Shown: positions 43,066 to 52,006 of the stretch, piece by piece
Position numbering within the stretch: position 1 is the first letter of the stretch
How the letters are laid out: every line of letters begins with the position of its first letter
Source of the DNA: Pseudoalteromonas sp. UG3-2
GTDB lineage: Bacteria > Pseudomonadota > Gammaproteobacteria > Enterobacterales > Alteromonadaceae
Direction: 5' to 3'
Length of the DNA stretch: 64,000 bases
Assembly: GCF_037120705.1 (NCBI RefSeq)
Contig: NZ_JAWLJU010000002.1
Coordinates: 124,001 to 188,000, forward strand
The notes under the pieces: model-generated
Told to the model about the DNA's origin: nothing
What the model saw: only the letters and a program-made list of their open reading frames with translations
The model's database searches: none
Program-made: the position numbers and the translations under genes

Positions 43066-45342
43066 ATGAGCTATCAGGTTCTGGCAAGAAAATGGCGACC
43101 ACAAAACTTCCACCAGTTAATGGGGCAAGAGCACGTTAAGCAGGCGCTGGTTAACGCGCTGAATGAACAACGTTTGCATCACGCTTACCTGTTCACTGGA
43201 ACCCGTGGTGTGGGCAAAACCACCATTGCCAGAATCTTTTCGAAAAGCCTCAACTGTGAGCAAGGGGTGACATCGACCCCATGTGGTCAGTGTAGTGCCT
43301 GCAGTGAAATCGAAGCAGGTAAGTTTATTGACTTGATTGAAATTGATGCGGCCTCTCGCACTAAGGTAGAAGACACGCGAGAAATCTTGGATAACGTGCA
43401 ATATGCTCCGACTCGGGGACGCTACAAAGTGTACTTGATCGACGAAGTGCATATGTTATCAAAGCATAGCTTTAATGCCTTGTTGAAAACCTTAGAAGAG
43501 CCGCCACAACACGTTAAGTTTCTACTGGCGACCACCGATCCGCAAAAGCTGCCAGTGACTATTTTATCCCGCTGTTTGCAATTTAACCTTAATGCCATGA
43601 CGCAAGACCAAATTGTCGAGCAGCTGCAGAAGGTGTTACCACAAGAGCAAGTCAGTTTTGATCCTGTGGCCTTGCAAACCTTGGCCAAAGCCGCCGATGG
43701 AAGTATGCGAGATGCCCTGAGCTTAACCGATCAAGCGATTGCTCAAACTAACGGTAATCTTACTCTAGCGGCGGTGCAGTCAATGCTAGGGTTAATGGAT
43801 AGCGCCCATGCGGTTATCTTGCTCTCGGCCATCTTGTGTCATGATGGTGAAGCTTTGATGCAAGCTGTTGACAAAATTGCTCTACAAAATGGCAACTTTG
43901 TCAGTGTGTTAGACGATATGATTGCGTTATTACACGCAGTTCAACTGACCCAGCTGGTAACGAGTGCGGCCAAGATATCGAACTTTGATAGTAACGATAT
44001 TGAGTTGTTTGCTCAGCAAATGTCACCACAGCAGGGGCAATTGCTGTATCAATTGCTATTAAATGGCAAAAAAGATTTAAAGTGGGCACCTGAGCCGAAA
44101 TTAGGCTTTGAAATGATCATGTTGCGACTGTTAGCATTCGAGCGCGATGATCACTCTGCGGCTGTGCCTGTGTCCAGTGCCCCCTCACCGCAAAAGGATG
44201 ACAAGGTTGGCGGTTTACGTGAGCTATTAAAAAAGCCCACCGTAGCAAATGCAGAGCCTCAAGAGCCAGCAGCTGTGAGCAAAGGTGAGGTTGCGAATAC
44301 CACGCCACCTTCTGCGCCAGCAGAGCAAAGCACTACGACTGAGACACCGCAGCAAGCGCCGAAACAAGAACAGCAAAGTAGCCCGCCACCAGTGACTGAG
44401 GCGACGGAAACAGACATTGCCCAGCAATATGACCAAGTTATGTCACAGGCTGCTGAGCAAGGCTTTACGCCTGATGCCGCTAATCACTTTGTAGCCAGTG
44501 AGTCGCAACCTCAACCGCAATCAGATACGGTGCCAGCAGCTGCGGATGATTCAACACCACAACAGCAAGTCGGCAACGTTTCTGAGCAGCACTCTCAGGC
44601 ACAGTCTGCAATAGCACGAATATTAAAGAATCGTAATATCTCTGGGGCTGGCAAACTGGTGGGGGCAAATGGCGAGGTAAAAAAGTCTGAGGCGCCTGAG
44701 GCGCCAACCGAAACGGCTAGCACCACCGCGTTCGAGCAGCCCAACGAGCAACCTGCCGTAGCGCCAGAGCCGGTGCCGCCGCGTCCTCGTCCGGAGAAAA
44801 AAGCCGCGTTTCAAGAACGCCACAAACCGATCACGGAAAATTTAGCTCCTGAGCTATTAGAGCAATTATCACCAGAGCCGGCCACCTCGGATACAGAGGG
44901 TAACGAGGTAGAGATACCAGCTCCGGAAAATTTCGTCAGTCCCATCAGCGAGATTAAATTTGCCCATCAGCAAGATGATTGGGCGAGTATGATTGAACAA
45001 ATGCAATTGGGAGGGCGAATCCGTCAGTATGCGCTGCACAGTATTTTTAGCCAAAACGGCTCAGAGGTTACGTTGCAAGTAGATAGCAACCAACAACACC
45101 TGGATTCGCAAGCGCTACGACAAAAACTCACCGAGAGTTTATCCCAGTTATTGGGGCAAGCCATTGAATTAGTTATTAGCTATAGCGATGGCTTGCAACA
45201 TACGCCTTTTATTGTGCAGCAGCAATTAGATCAACATCGCCTAGCACAGGCGAAAAGCGCCATGCAAAGCGACCCCTTGGTCAGTGCATTTGTGCAAGAA
45301 TTTGACGCAACGTTAGATGAAAATAGCGTTCAAGCATTGTAA
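43066..45342 (+). CDS. dnaX: DNA polymerase III subunit tau (and gamma by frameshift)
   Basis: A 758-residue clamp-loader ATPase. Domain I has Walker A GTRGVGKTT, a four-Cys zinc finger (CEQGVTSTPCGQCSAC) and Walker B YLIDEVHMLS. Domain III ends near residue 370. A long Pro/Gln/Glu/Thr-rich linker follows, then the alpha-binding C-terminal domain (about 645-758). It is longer than E. coli tau (643) mainly in the linker. A slippery heptamer at 44679-44685, followed by an in-register -1 TGA and a GC hairpin, predicts a gamma form of 541 residues. This leaves 218 residues unique to tau, against 213 in E. coli. It is the second gene of the apt operon. Confidence 0.96.
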   Translation: MSYQVLARKWRPQNFHQLMGQEHVKQALVNALNEQRLHHAYLFTGTRGVGKTTIARIFSKSLNCEQGVTSTPCGQCSACSEIEAGKFIDLIEIDAASRTKVEDTREILDNVQYAPTRGRYKVYLIDEVHMLSKHSFNALLKTLEEPPQHVKFLLATTDPQKLPVTILSRCLQFNLNAMTQDQIVEQLQKVLPQEQVSFDPVALQTLAKAADGSMRDALSLTDQAIAQTNGNLTLAAVQSMLGLMDSAHAVILLSAILCHDGEALMQAVDKIALQNGNFVSVLDDMIALLHAVQLTQLVTSAAKISNFDSNDIELFAQQMSPQQGQLLYQLLLNGKKDLKWAPEPKLGFEMIMLRLLAFERDDHSAAVPVSSAPSPQKDDKVGGLRELLKKPTVANAEPQEPAAVSKGEVANTTPPSAPAEQSTTTETPQQAPKQEQQSSPPPVTEATETDIAQQYDQVMSQAAEQGFTPDAANHFVASESQPQPQSDTVPAAADDSTPQQQVGNVSEQHSQAQSAIARILKNRNISGAGKLVGANGEVKKSEAPEAPTETASTTAFEQPNEQPAVAPEPVPPRPRPEKKAAFQERHKPITENLAPELLEQLSPEPATSDTEGNEVEIPAPENFVSPISEIKFAHQQDDWASMIEQMQLGGRIRQYALHSIFSQNGSEVTLQVDSNQQHLDSQALRQKLTESLSQLLGQAIELVISYSDGLQHTPFIVQQQLDQHRLAQAKSAMQSDPLVSAFVQEFDATLDENSVQAL
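44679..44705 (+). promoter_or_regulatory. Programmed -1 frameshift signal in dnaX
   Basis: A-AAA-AAG at 44679-44685 is in the correct phase (codons GTA AAA AAG). After a -1 slip the next codons are GTC TGA, ending gamma at 44690. A 6-bp stem of GGCGCC (44691-44696), loop TGA and GGCGCC (44700-44705) begins 5 nt after the heptamer. The encoded KKSEAP equals the E. coli site context KKSEP. G-rich stretches just upstream (44661-44665 and 44672-44677) may serve as the Shine-Dalgarno-like stimulator. Confidence 0.85.
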
Positions 45343-45404
45343 TTATGGGCTTTAGCCCTTATCTTTTATCTTATAAACCCTATTGAAGTACAAGAGAGCA
45401 GAGT

Positions 45405-45731
45405 ATGTTTAAAGGCGGAATGGGCAACATCATGAAGCAAGCGCAGCAAATGCAAGAGCGCATGGAAAAAGCCCAAGAAGAAATTAAAACCCTAGAAGTG
45501 ACTGGCGAAGCGGGTGCAGGCTTAGTGAAAGTAACTATGCTAGGCAGTCACAACGTTAAGCGCGTTGATATCGACGAAAGCTTAATGGAAGACGACAAAG
45601 ACATGATCGAAGACCTACTTGCCGCTGCGGTTAACGATGCCGTACGTCGCGTTGGTGAAGAAACGCAAAAGCGTATGTCTGAAGTAACCGGTGGAATGCA
45701 AATGCCACCTGGTATGAAAATGCCGTTTTAA
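45405..45731 (+). CDS. ybaB: YbaB/EbfC nucleoid-associated protein
   Basis: A 108-residue protein of normal length with the family core ([52 protein letters not shown]) and a Met-rich C-terminus ([13 protein letters not shown]). It is a dimeric DNA-binding protein that affects nucleoid structure and works in the recR context. Here recR is not next: a terminator and an 11-kb insertion follow. Confidence 0.95.
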   Translation: MFKGGMGNIMKQAQQMQERMEKAQEEIKTLEVTGEAGAGLVKVTMLGSHNVKRVDIDESLMEDDKDMIEDLLAAAVNDAVRRVGEETQKRMSEVTGGMQMPPGMKMPF

Positions 45732-45744
45732 TGTAAAACCTTAT

Positions 45745-45773
45745 AAAAATAGCGCCGTTAAGGCGCTATTTTT
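45745..45773. terminator. Terminator after ybaB; left copy of a 29-bp direct repeat
   Basis: AAAAATAGCGCC (45745-45756), loop GTTAA and GGCGCTATTTTT (45762-45773). The same 29 bp recurs at 51963-51991 with a single change in the loop. The two copies bracket the helicase-nuclease gene. Confidence 0.92.
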
Positions 45774-46018
45774 ACAAATAGCACAGACATTAAATTTTAT
45801 CTTTTAAAATATCTCCAGATTTCTTATCTAGCTTTCCATTTTCCAATGTATGATTTTACCATGCAAACTTGGCTCACTTTAGAATTTAATCAACCAATTA
45901 GGTGTTAACCAAAAACCATTTGATGTGTCGCATGTTTCTTGACCTATTAGGATGTTATGGTTAACTTGGTTAAATATATTATTGCTACATTAGCAAGAAG
46001 AAAGGGGTCAAATATCTC

Positions 46019-49000
46019 ATGGAAGAAATTAACAAGCAAAAGCAAGACAATATTGAGTTAGAAATTGACGTAATTTCGACTTTTTCACTTGCAGCACAGC
46101 AAAATTCATATTCAGTTTTGCGTAATATCCAAATCATTGTGCCGGAATGTTACGACAAACCAGTCCTAAGTAATTTAAAATTAAGATTGAATGCTATTGA
46201 AGGTTGGTTAGACTCCTCTGAGTGGCTTATTGATGAAGTGATTGCTGGACAGTCAGTTAAATTACCAGTCAAAGAACTTAAATTTCCTTTTGAAACACTT
46301 TTTGGCCTGACCGAAGAAGTTCTTCTAGGGCTTAAATTTGAGCTATTGGATGATGAAAACCTTCTCTTGTGCAGTAGTGAGCATAAAGTGAGTATTCTCC
46401 CTGCCAATTTTTGGGGGGGAGAGAGTCGTCAGCCAGATTTACTAGCTGCTTTTGTAAAGCCAAATGGTTTATACGTAGAATCTATAGTTAGAAAAGTTGC
46501 TTTACTCTTAGAAAGTAGTGGTCATGGACGCTCAGTGGATGGATATCAGTCGAACACTAGAGAAAAGGCATATTTGATGCTTGCTGCGCTTTGGAATGTC
46601 ATTTTTCAAGAAAAGTTAGCATATGTTAGCCCTCCTCAAGGCTTCGCAAAAACTGGCCAACGTATTCGTCTAGCAGCGGATATCAGCCAATCTAAAATGG
46701 CCGCTTGTTTAGATTCTTCTGTCTTATTCGCAAGTTGTATAGAAGCTATGGGTCTAAATCCTGTGGTGGCTATCACTAGTGGGCATGCTTTTGCTGGTGC
46801 TTGGTTAATTGATGAAAAGTTGCCAATTCTTTGTAATGATGATCCGCAGGATATAAGAAAGCGCGTGGATAACCGAGACTTAGTCTTGTTTGAAACAACG
46901 CTCGTAACAAATGCTTCTCCTGTTACATTTGAACAAGCAAAAGATCATGCCAGAAATTTACTTGACGAGGATAAAGAAGAAGAGTTCGTAATGGTTTTAG
47001 ATATTGGCCAAGCACGAGCTCAGTCAATTAAGCCGTTATCAACTATAGAAGAGGCTAAAGCTGAAACTGAATCAGTAGATGAAACTGTTGATCTTACTTT
47101 ACCTGAGGTTCCTCCTTTACCTCCCGTTCGTGCTGAAGAGCGTATTGTCGAAGAAAGCCCTGAAACACGCATTGACTCATGGTGCCGAAAGCTTCTTGAC
47201 TTAACTAAGAGAAATAAACTTTTAAATTTCAATGATAAGTCGGTATCTATAAAGTTATATTGTCCTGATATAGCTAATATGGAAGATATGTTGGCGGATG
47301 GGACAAAGTTTAAATTCTTATCAACTCAAGAAAGTCCATATTTTGATTCTGAACGAGACAGTGAGCTATTTCGTTTTCAAACCGGCTCGGAAATACATAA
47401 AGAGTACGCTCTTAATCAGTTAAATAATAAAGTTTTATTAGCTAACCAGCCTCCTAAAAGAGTAGAAAAAAATGCTATCGAGCTGTTTCGAAAAGCTAAA
47501 AATGATTTAGAAGAAAGTGGTTCAAATACACTTTTCTTAGCACTGGGGTTCCTTAAGTGGAAAGAGAACCCAGAGGATACCCGAAGCTTTAAAGCCCCAT
47601 TAATTCTTATTCCAGTTAGCCTCACTCGAAAAAGTGCTCGAGCTCCCATTTATGTTGAGCAATTACAAGGTGAGGAAGCAATCTTTAATCTTACTTTGAT
47701 CGAGTTTTTGCTATCTGAACACGATATCAACTTAAATGTATTTAAAGATGAGCTGCCTGAAGATGAAAGTGGGATAGATGTCCCATTTATTTGGAGTCAG
47801 GTAAGGCAGGCTGTCAGTGAGCAAAAGGGATTTGAGGTAGTTGAGGAATTAGTTTTATCTTCATTTTCATTTGCAAAATATTTGATGTGGAAAGACTTAA
47901 GAGACAGATTGGATGACTTAAAAGAAAATCGATTTGTTCAGCACTTAGTTGAAAGTCCCAAAGATGCTTATATTCAATCTGCTGAGTTTGTTGAACAATA
48001 TCAAGTCGATGAGGATATAGACCCTGCTGAAGTGTTTACGCCTCTTAATTGTGATAGTTCTCAGTTAGTTGCTGTTGATGCTTCAGCAAAAGAGCAAGAT
48101 TTTGTACTTGAAGGACCTCCGGGGACAGGTAAATCCGAAACAATAGCTAACATTATCGCTCATAATATTGGTAAGGGGCGAAAGGTTTTATTTGTAGCTG
48201 AAAAAATGGCTGCATTGAATGTAGTATACAAGCGATTGCAAAAAATAGGTTTGGACCATCTATGTTTAGAGCTTCACAGTAATAAAGCGAACAAAAAGGT
48301 CGTTTTAGAGCAATTAGCTCAGGCTTGGCAATCAAGAGAGGGATTAAATCCTAATGCGTGGTCTATGCATGTTTCTGAGCTAAAGGATAAAAAAGATAAG
48401 TTAAATGATTATGTGAGAGAGCTACATAAAAAATCACAGTCAGGAGTATCCGTTCGAGACGCAATATCAAGGCTTGCTCTTCATAAGGGGGAAGTCAAAC
48501 TTAACTTAAATTGGCCATTAGATTTAAGTGCAGATAAAACCTTAAAAAGTGACTTGAACACACTAAATGAAATCGTTTTGCAGCTTAAAATTGCCTTTGA
48601 AGATATTCAAGAACTCGACTTTACTAGCTTCTCTTATATAGATGCTACTGCATGGTCAAATGTTTGGCAAAGCCAGCTAATAAATAAAGTTGAAGCTTGG
48701 TTTATTGAATTTGAAAGTATTACAGATAAATTCCAATCGGCTCTTTCTACCCTAGGCATCAATGCACCTGAGCTGAACAACAAGAATTTCTTGGCCTTGA
48801 ATTCATTTTATGAATTAAAAGAACTTGTGAAGTATCTTGATATAACTTTTGTCTTAAAATCAGGCCTTAACGAGCGATTTGAGCTTATAGAGAACTTAGC
48901 GCTCAAAAAAGAAAAGTTAGATGAGCTTACTAGCAAGCTAGGTAGCAATATTGAAGTTAGTCAGCTATTGAAAGCTCCAATAAGCAGGTGGTATTCAGAA

Positions 49001-51856
49001 TATGAAGCTGCAAATAGTAGTTGGCTTAAATCTCTATTTGCTAAGTGGAAAGTTAATAAACAAGCAAATGAGTTTGGGTTTAAGAAGTTTAGTGATCTTT
49101 CTATTTTAGCTGAGCTATTAGAAGCAAAGCAGCTTGCCAATGATATTTCTGAATCTAATGGTGAACTTGAAGCGTTAGGTATTTGGAAAGGTTGGTTAAC
49201 AACTTCGAAAGACTTAATAGCTACCCTGGAGTTCGGAAGAAAAGTAAAAGCTAAGTTAAATAGCGCTCTTTCGTTATGTAATGACCCAGCAGAAGCTTTA
49301 ATAGTAATTAAAAAGCAATTTGTTGACGGCAGAGATTTTATTGAAAACTCTCAAGTAGAGGCTAAATTAGATGATTTCGCCTCTAGTTATAAAGAGTTTG
49401 AACAGGCGCACAATAACTTACTCGATTTCAATGTCACAGATACTTCAGGTTTAAATTTAACTGCATTAAGTCAAGCCTTGAGTGTAATAAAAAACAATCA
49501 AGCGAAACTTAAAAGCTGGTGTGAATGGGTTAGCGCCAAAGATCAAGCTAATAGCGTAGGTTTAGACTCTATTGAGCAGGCATTAAGCCAAGGTGTTATT
49601 TCATCTTCAGAATTACTAGAGCAATTTGAGTTAGCTTATTTTTCTTGGCTTGCACCTCTTTTGATTGATGACAGTGTAATTTTAAGAGAATTTAAGGCTT
49701 CAACACATGAAGCTACTATTGAAGCATTCCGTAAATTAGATGAAAAAGTAGCTGAAGTAACAAGTGATTACATTATTGCTCTGGCTTCAAGTCGAGTGCC
49801 AACTAGTGAAGTCAAAGATGCTAAAAACGACCGTCACTTCGGAGTTTTGTCGAAAGAGATCCAGAAAAAAACTCGTCATATCCCAATTAGAGCTTTGATT
49901 AAAGAGCTTGGTGAGTCATTGCTGGAGCTTACTCCATGTATGATGATGTCACCGTTATCTGTTGCTCAATTTCTGCCATCAGACTTTAGAGGATTTGACC
50001 TAGTTGTATTTGATGAAGCATCTCAAATGACAACATGGGATTCTGTCGGCTCAATTGCCAGAGGGCGCAATGTAATTATTGTTGGTGATCCTAAACAAAT
50101 GCCTCCAACCAACTTCTTCGCGGCCGGTACTTCCGATGCACCAGATGAAGAAGATCTTGAATCTATTTTAGATCAAGCTTTAGCTGCTCGATTACCGCTA
50201 AAAAGGTTGATGGGTCACTACCGAAGCAAACATGAGACTCTAATTGCATTCTCAAACAGCAAGTACTACGAAAACTCATTAGTAACTTACCCATCATCAG
50301 AGACAAAAGAGTCAGCTGTTTCTTTACATCGGGTTAATGGCCTTTATGCAAAGGGCAAGGGTCGGAACAATATCAAAGAAGCACAGGCTGTTGTAAACGA
50401 AATCACTAAGCGATTGCTCAACAAGCAGCAACAGAAATTGTCAATTGGTGTCGTTACTTTAAACACAGAGCAGCAACGCACTATTGAAGACTTACTCGAT
50501 GATGCTAGAAGGAATAACCCAAAAATTGAAAAGTATTTTCATGAAGCAGAAACTAGAGAACCTGTTTTTGTTAAAAACTTAGAGTCAGTTCAAGGTGATG
50601 AGCGAGATATCATAATGCTTAGTTTAGGTTATGGTCCTACTGAGCCAGAAGCGAAAACGATGAGTATGAACTTCGGTCCATTAAACAAACAAGGTGGTGA
50701 GCGCAGACTTAATGTTGCCATTACGAGAGCAACGACTGAAGTCGTAATTTTCAGTAGTTTTGATTCTTCAATGATTGATTTGAGCCGTACCTCTTCAACT
50801 GCTATTGAACATTTAAAACATTATTTAGAGTTTGCTGAAAGAGGGCCTATTTCACTTGCGGAAAGTACGTCGGCTCGTTACGGAGTGGATCAGTTTGATA
50901 GTGATTTTGAACAAGCCGTTGCAAACGAATTACGCAACATGGGTTGGAAGGTCCAAACACAGGTTGGTGTCAGTAAGTTCAGAGTTGATTTAGGGATTCT
51001 TCATCCAGATAAACCCGGATGCTACATTGCTGGTGTCGAATGCGACGGTGCTACATATCACGGCTCACCAGCAGCTAGAGATAGAGATCGCGTAAGACAA
51101 ATAATCCTTGAAAGTTTAGGTTGGAATATCGTTAGGCTCTGGTCTACGGATTATTTTGTAGATTCAGAAACCGCACTTAAAAAGTTAGATTCAAAGTTAA
51201 ATGAAATACTTGCTACCGAGAGAGAAAAGGATAGCTTGTTAGAAGCAGAAGCAGAAGCAGAAGCAGAAGCAGAAGCAGAAGCAGAAGCAGAAGCAGAAGC
51301 AGAAGCAGAAGCAGAAGCATGCAATGATAAACCATCACCAGTAGATCAAAGTGAAACGACTATAACGCCAGATTTAAAGCCGTTTACTAGTATCGATTTT
51401 GACGCGAATAACTATTTTAAAGAGGAATACAAACCACGATTAATCGATATTGCTAAGGAAACACTTAAAGAAAGGCCAGGTATCACATTACATACTCTTG
51501 CTCTGGAAATTGCTAACTTACATGGCTTAACTCGCACAAGTAGAAAGCAAGTTAATTATATTTATGAGCTTATAGAGCCATGGGCTGGAGTAAAAGAGAA
51601 TACTGGCTATTCACCAACCATTTGGCTCTCACCTGATGATAAGTGTAACTTAATAAGTTGGCGCGGTGTAAACGCGTTTGGATACGAGAGAAACTGGAAA
51701 GAACTAGCATATGAAGAGGCTCTGGGTTTAGCGACTTACGCTAAAACCCATAATCAATTAAACCCAGTTGAAGAAATGTGCTCTGAATTAGGTCTAAAAA
51801 GAAAACACGAAACTACAGTGAGGCAGTTTGAGCACTGGCTTTCATTAGTTGACTAG
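46019..51856 (+). CDS. DUF4011 SF1 helicase-nuclease with N-terminal transglutaminase-like domain
   Basis: A 1945-residue protein, AT-richer than its neighbours. Domains: a transglutaminase-like region (about 150-320) with C230 in MAACLDSSVLFASC and H256 in SGHAFAGAW; DUF4011 (from about 380, RIDSWCRKLLDLTKRNKLLNF); an SF1 helicase with Walker A GPPGTGKSE (K705), a 600-residue helical insertion, Walker B FDEAS (D1332/E1333) followed by VGDPKQMPP, and motifs VQGDERD and RRLNVAITRAT. Next come a PD-(D/E)XK MTES_1575-type nuclease (D1657; E1674-C-D1676, then YH), a 13-fold Glu-Ala repeat (1742-1767) and DUF3320 (about 1795-1945). Homologues are frequent in defence islands; an anti-phage role is inferred. 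It stands alone, flanked by repeated terminators. Confidence 0.88.
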   Translation: MEEINKQKQDNIELEIDVISTFSLAAQQNSYSVLRNIQIIVPECYDKPVLSNLKLRLNAIEGWLDSSEWLIDEVIAGQSVKLPVKELKFPFETLFGLTEEVLLGLKFELLDDENLLLCSSEHKVSILPANFWGGESRQPDLLAAFVKPNGLYVESIVRKVALLLESSGHGRSVDGYQSNTREKAYLMLAALWNVIFQEKLAYVSPPQGFAKTGQRIRLAADISQSKMAACLDSSVLFASCIEAMGLNPVVAITSGHAFAGAWLIDEKLPILCNDDPQDIRKRVDNRDLVLFETTLVTNASPVTFEQAKDHARNLLDEDKEEEFVMVLDIGQARAQSIKPLSTIEEAKAETESVDETVDLTLPEVPPLPPVRAEERIVEESPETRIDSWCRKLLDLTKRNKLLNFNDKSVSIKLYCPDIANMEDMLADGTKFKFLSTQESPYFDSERDSELFRFQTGSEIHKEYALNQLNNKVLLANQPPKRVEKNAIELFRKAKNDLEESGSNTLFLALGFLKWKENPEDTRSFKAPLILIPVSLTRKSARAPIYVEQLQGEEAIFNLTLIEFLLSEHDINLNVFKDELPEDESGIDVPFIWSQVRQAVSEQKGFEVVEELVLSSFSFAKYLMWKDLRDRLDDLKENRFVQHLVESPKDAYIQSAEFVEQYQVDEDIDPAEVFTPLNCDSSQLVAVDASAKEQDFVLEGPPGTGKSETIANIIAHNIGKGRKVLFVAEKMAALNVVYKRLQKIGLDHLCLELHSNKANKKVVLEQLAQAWQSREGLNPNAWSMHVSELKDKKDKLNDYVRELHKKSQSGVSVRDAISRLALHKGEVKLNLNWPLDLSADKTLKSDLNTLNEIVLQLKIAFEDIQELDFTSFSYIDATAWSNVWQSQLINKVEAWFIEFESITDKFQSALSTLGINAPELNNKNFLALNSFYELKELVKYLDITFVLKSGLNERFELIENLALKKEKLDELTSKLGSNIEVSQLLKAPISRWYSEYEAANSSWLKSLFAKWKVNKQANEFGFKKFSDLSILAELLEAKQLANDISESNGELEALGIWKGWLTTSKDLIATLEFGRKVKAKLNSALSLCNDPAEALIVIKKQFVDGRDFIENSQVEAKLDDFASSYKEFEQAHNNLLDFNVTDTSGLNLTALSQALSVIKNNQAKLKSWCEWVSAKDQANSVGLDSIEQALSQGVISSSELLEQFELAYFSWLAPLLIDDSVILREFKASTHEATIEAFRKLDEKVAEVTSDYIIALASSRVPTSEVKDAKNDRHFGVLSKEIQKKTRHIPIRALIKELGESLLELTPCMMMSPLSVAQFLPSDFRGFDLVVFDEASQMTTWDSVGSIARGRNVIIVGDPKQMPPTNFFAAGTSDAPDEEDLESILDQALAARLPLKRLMGHYRSKHETLIAFSNSKYYENSLVTYPSSETKESAVSLHRVNGLYAKGKGRNNIKEAQAVVNEITKRLLNKQQQKLSIGVVTLNTEQQRTIEDLLDDARRNNPKIEKYFHEAETREPVFVKNLESVQGDERDIIMLSLGYGPTEPEAKTMSMNFGPLNKQGGERRLNVAITRATTEVVIFSSFDSSMIDLSRTSSTAIEHLKHYLEFAERGPISLAESTSARYGVDQFDSDFEQAVANELRNMGWKVQTQVGVSKFRVDLGILHPDKPGCYIAGVECDGATYHGSPAARDRDRVRQIILESLGWNIVRLWSTDYFVDSETALKKLDSKLNEILATEREKDSLLEAEAEAEAEAEAEAEAEAEAEAEAEACNDKPSPVDQSETTITPDLKPFTSIDFDANNYFKEEYKPRLIDIAKETLKERPGITLHTLALEIANLHGLTRTSRKQVNYIYELIEPWAGVKENTGYSPTIWLSPDDKCNLISWRGVNAFGYERNWKELAYEEALGLATYAKTHNQLNPVEEMCSELGLKRKHETTVRQFEHWLSLVD
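51242..51319 (+). repeat. GAAGCA hexanucleotide repeat, 13 copies
   Basis: Thirteen uninterrupted GAAGCA units encode (Glu-Ala)13 between the nuclease and DUF3320 domains. Changes in copy number would keep the frame and alter linker length by two residues per unit. Confidence 0.95.
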
Positions 51857-51962
51857 GCGAGAGAAATAGATTGGACACAATTACGTTAATAATACTGAAG
51901 CTACAGTTGTAACTTTTTGTTGAATACGCTTCTTCAGGCAGCGTGTATAAGAGCTGCAATCT

Positions 51963-51991
51963 AAAAATAGCGCCTTTAAGGCGCTATTTTT
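51963..51991. terminator. Bidirectional terminator; right copy of the 29-bp direct repeat
   Basis: AAAAATAGCGCC (51963-51974), loop TTTAA, GGCGCTATTTTT (51980-51991). It lies 15 bp from the stop of the convergent siderophore receptor gene and serves both sides. It is identical to 45745-45773 except for one loop base. Confidence 0.92.
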
Positions 51992-52006
51992 TTGCCTATT
52001 AACTCC

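Noticed and set aside
44229..44235. An earlier A-AAA-AAG heptamer in dnaX, also in phase
   Set aside because: A -1 slip there reads 17 extra codons before a TGA at 44286, and I see no strong stem downstream. The later site matches the E. coli context, stem and distance from the C-terminus.
51242..51319. Phase-variable on/off switching of the helicase by the GAAGCA tract
   Set aside because: Units are six bases, so gain or loss keeps the frame; only linker length can vary.
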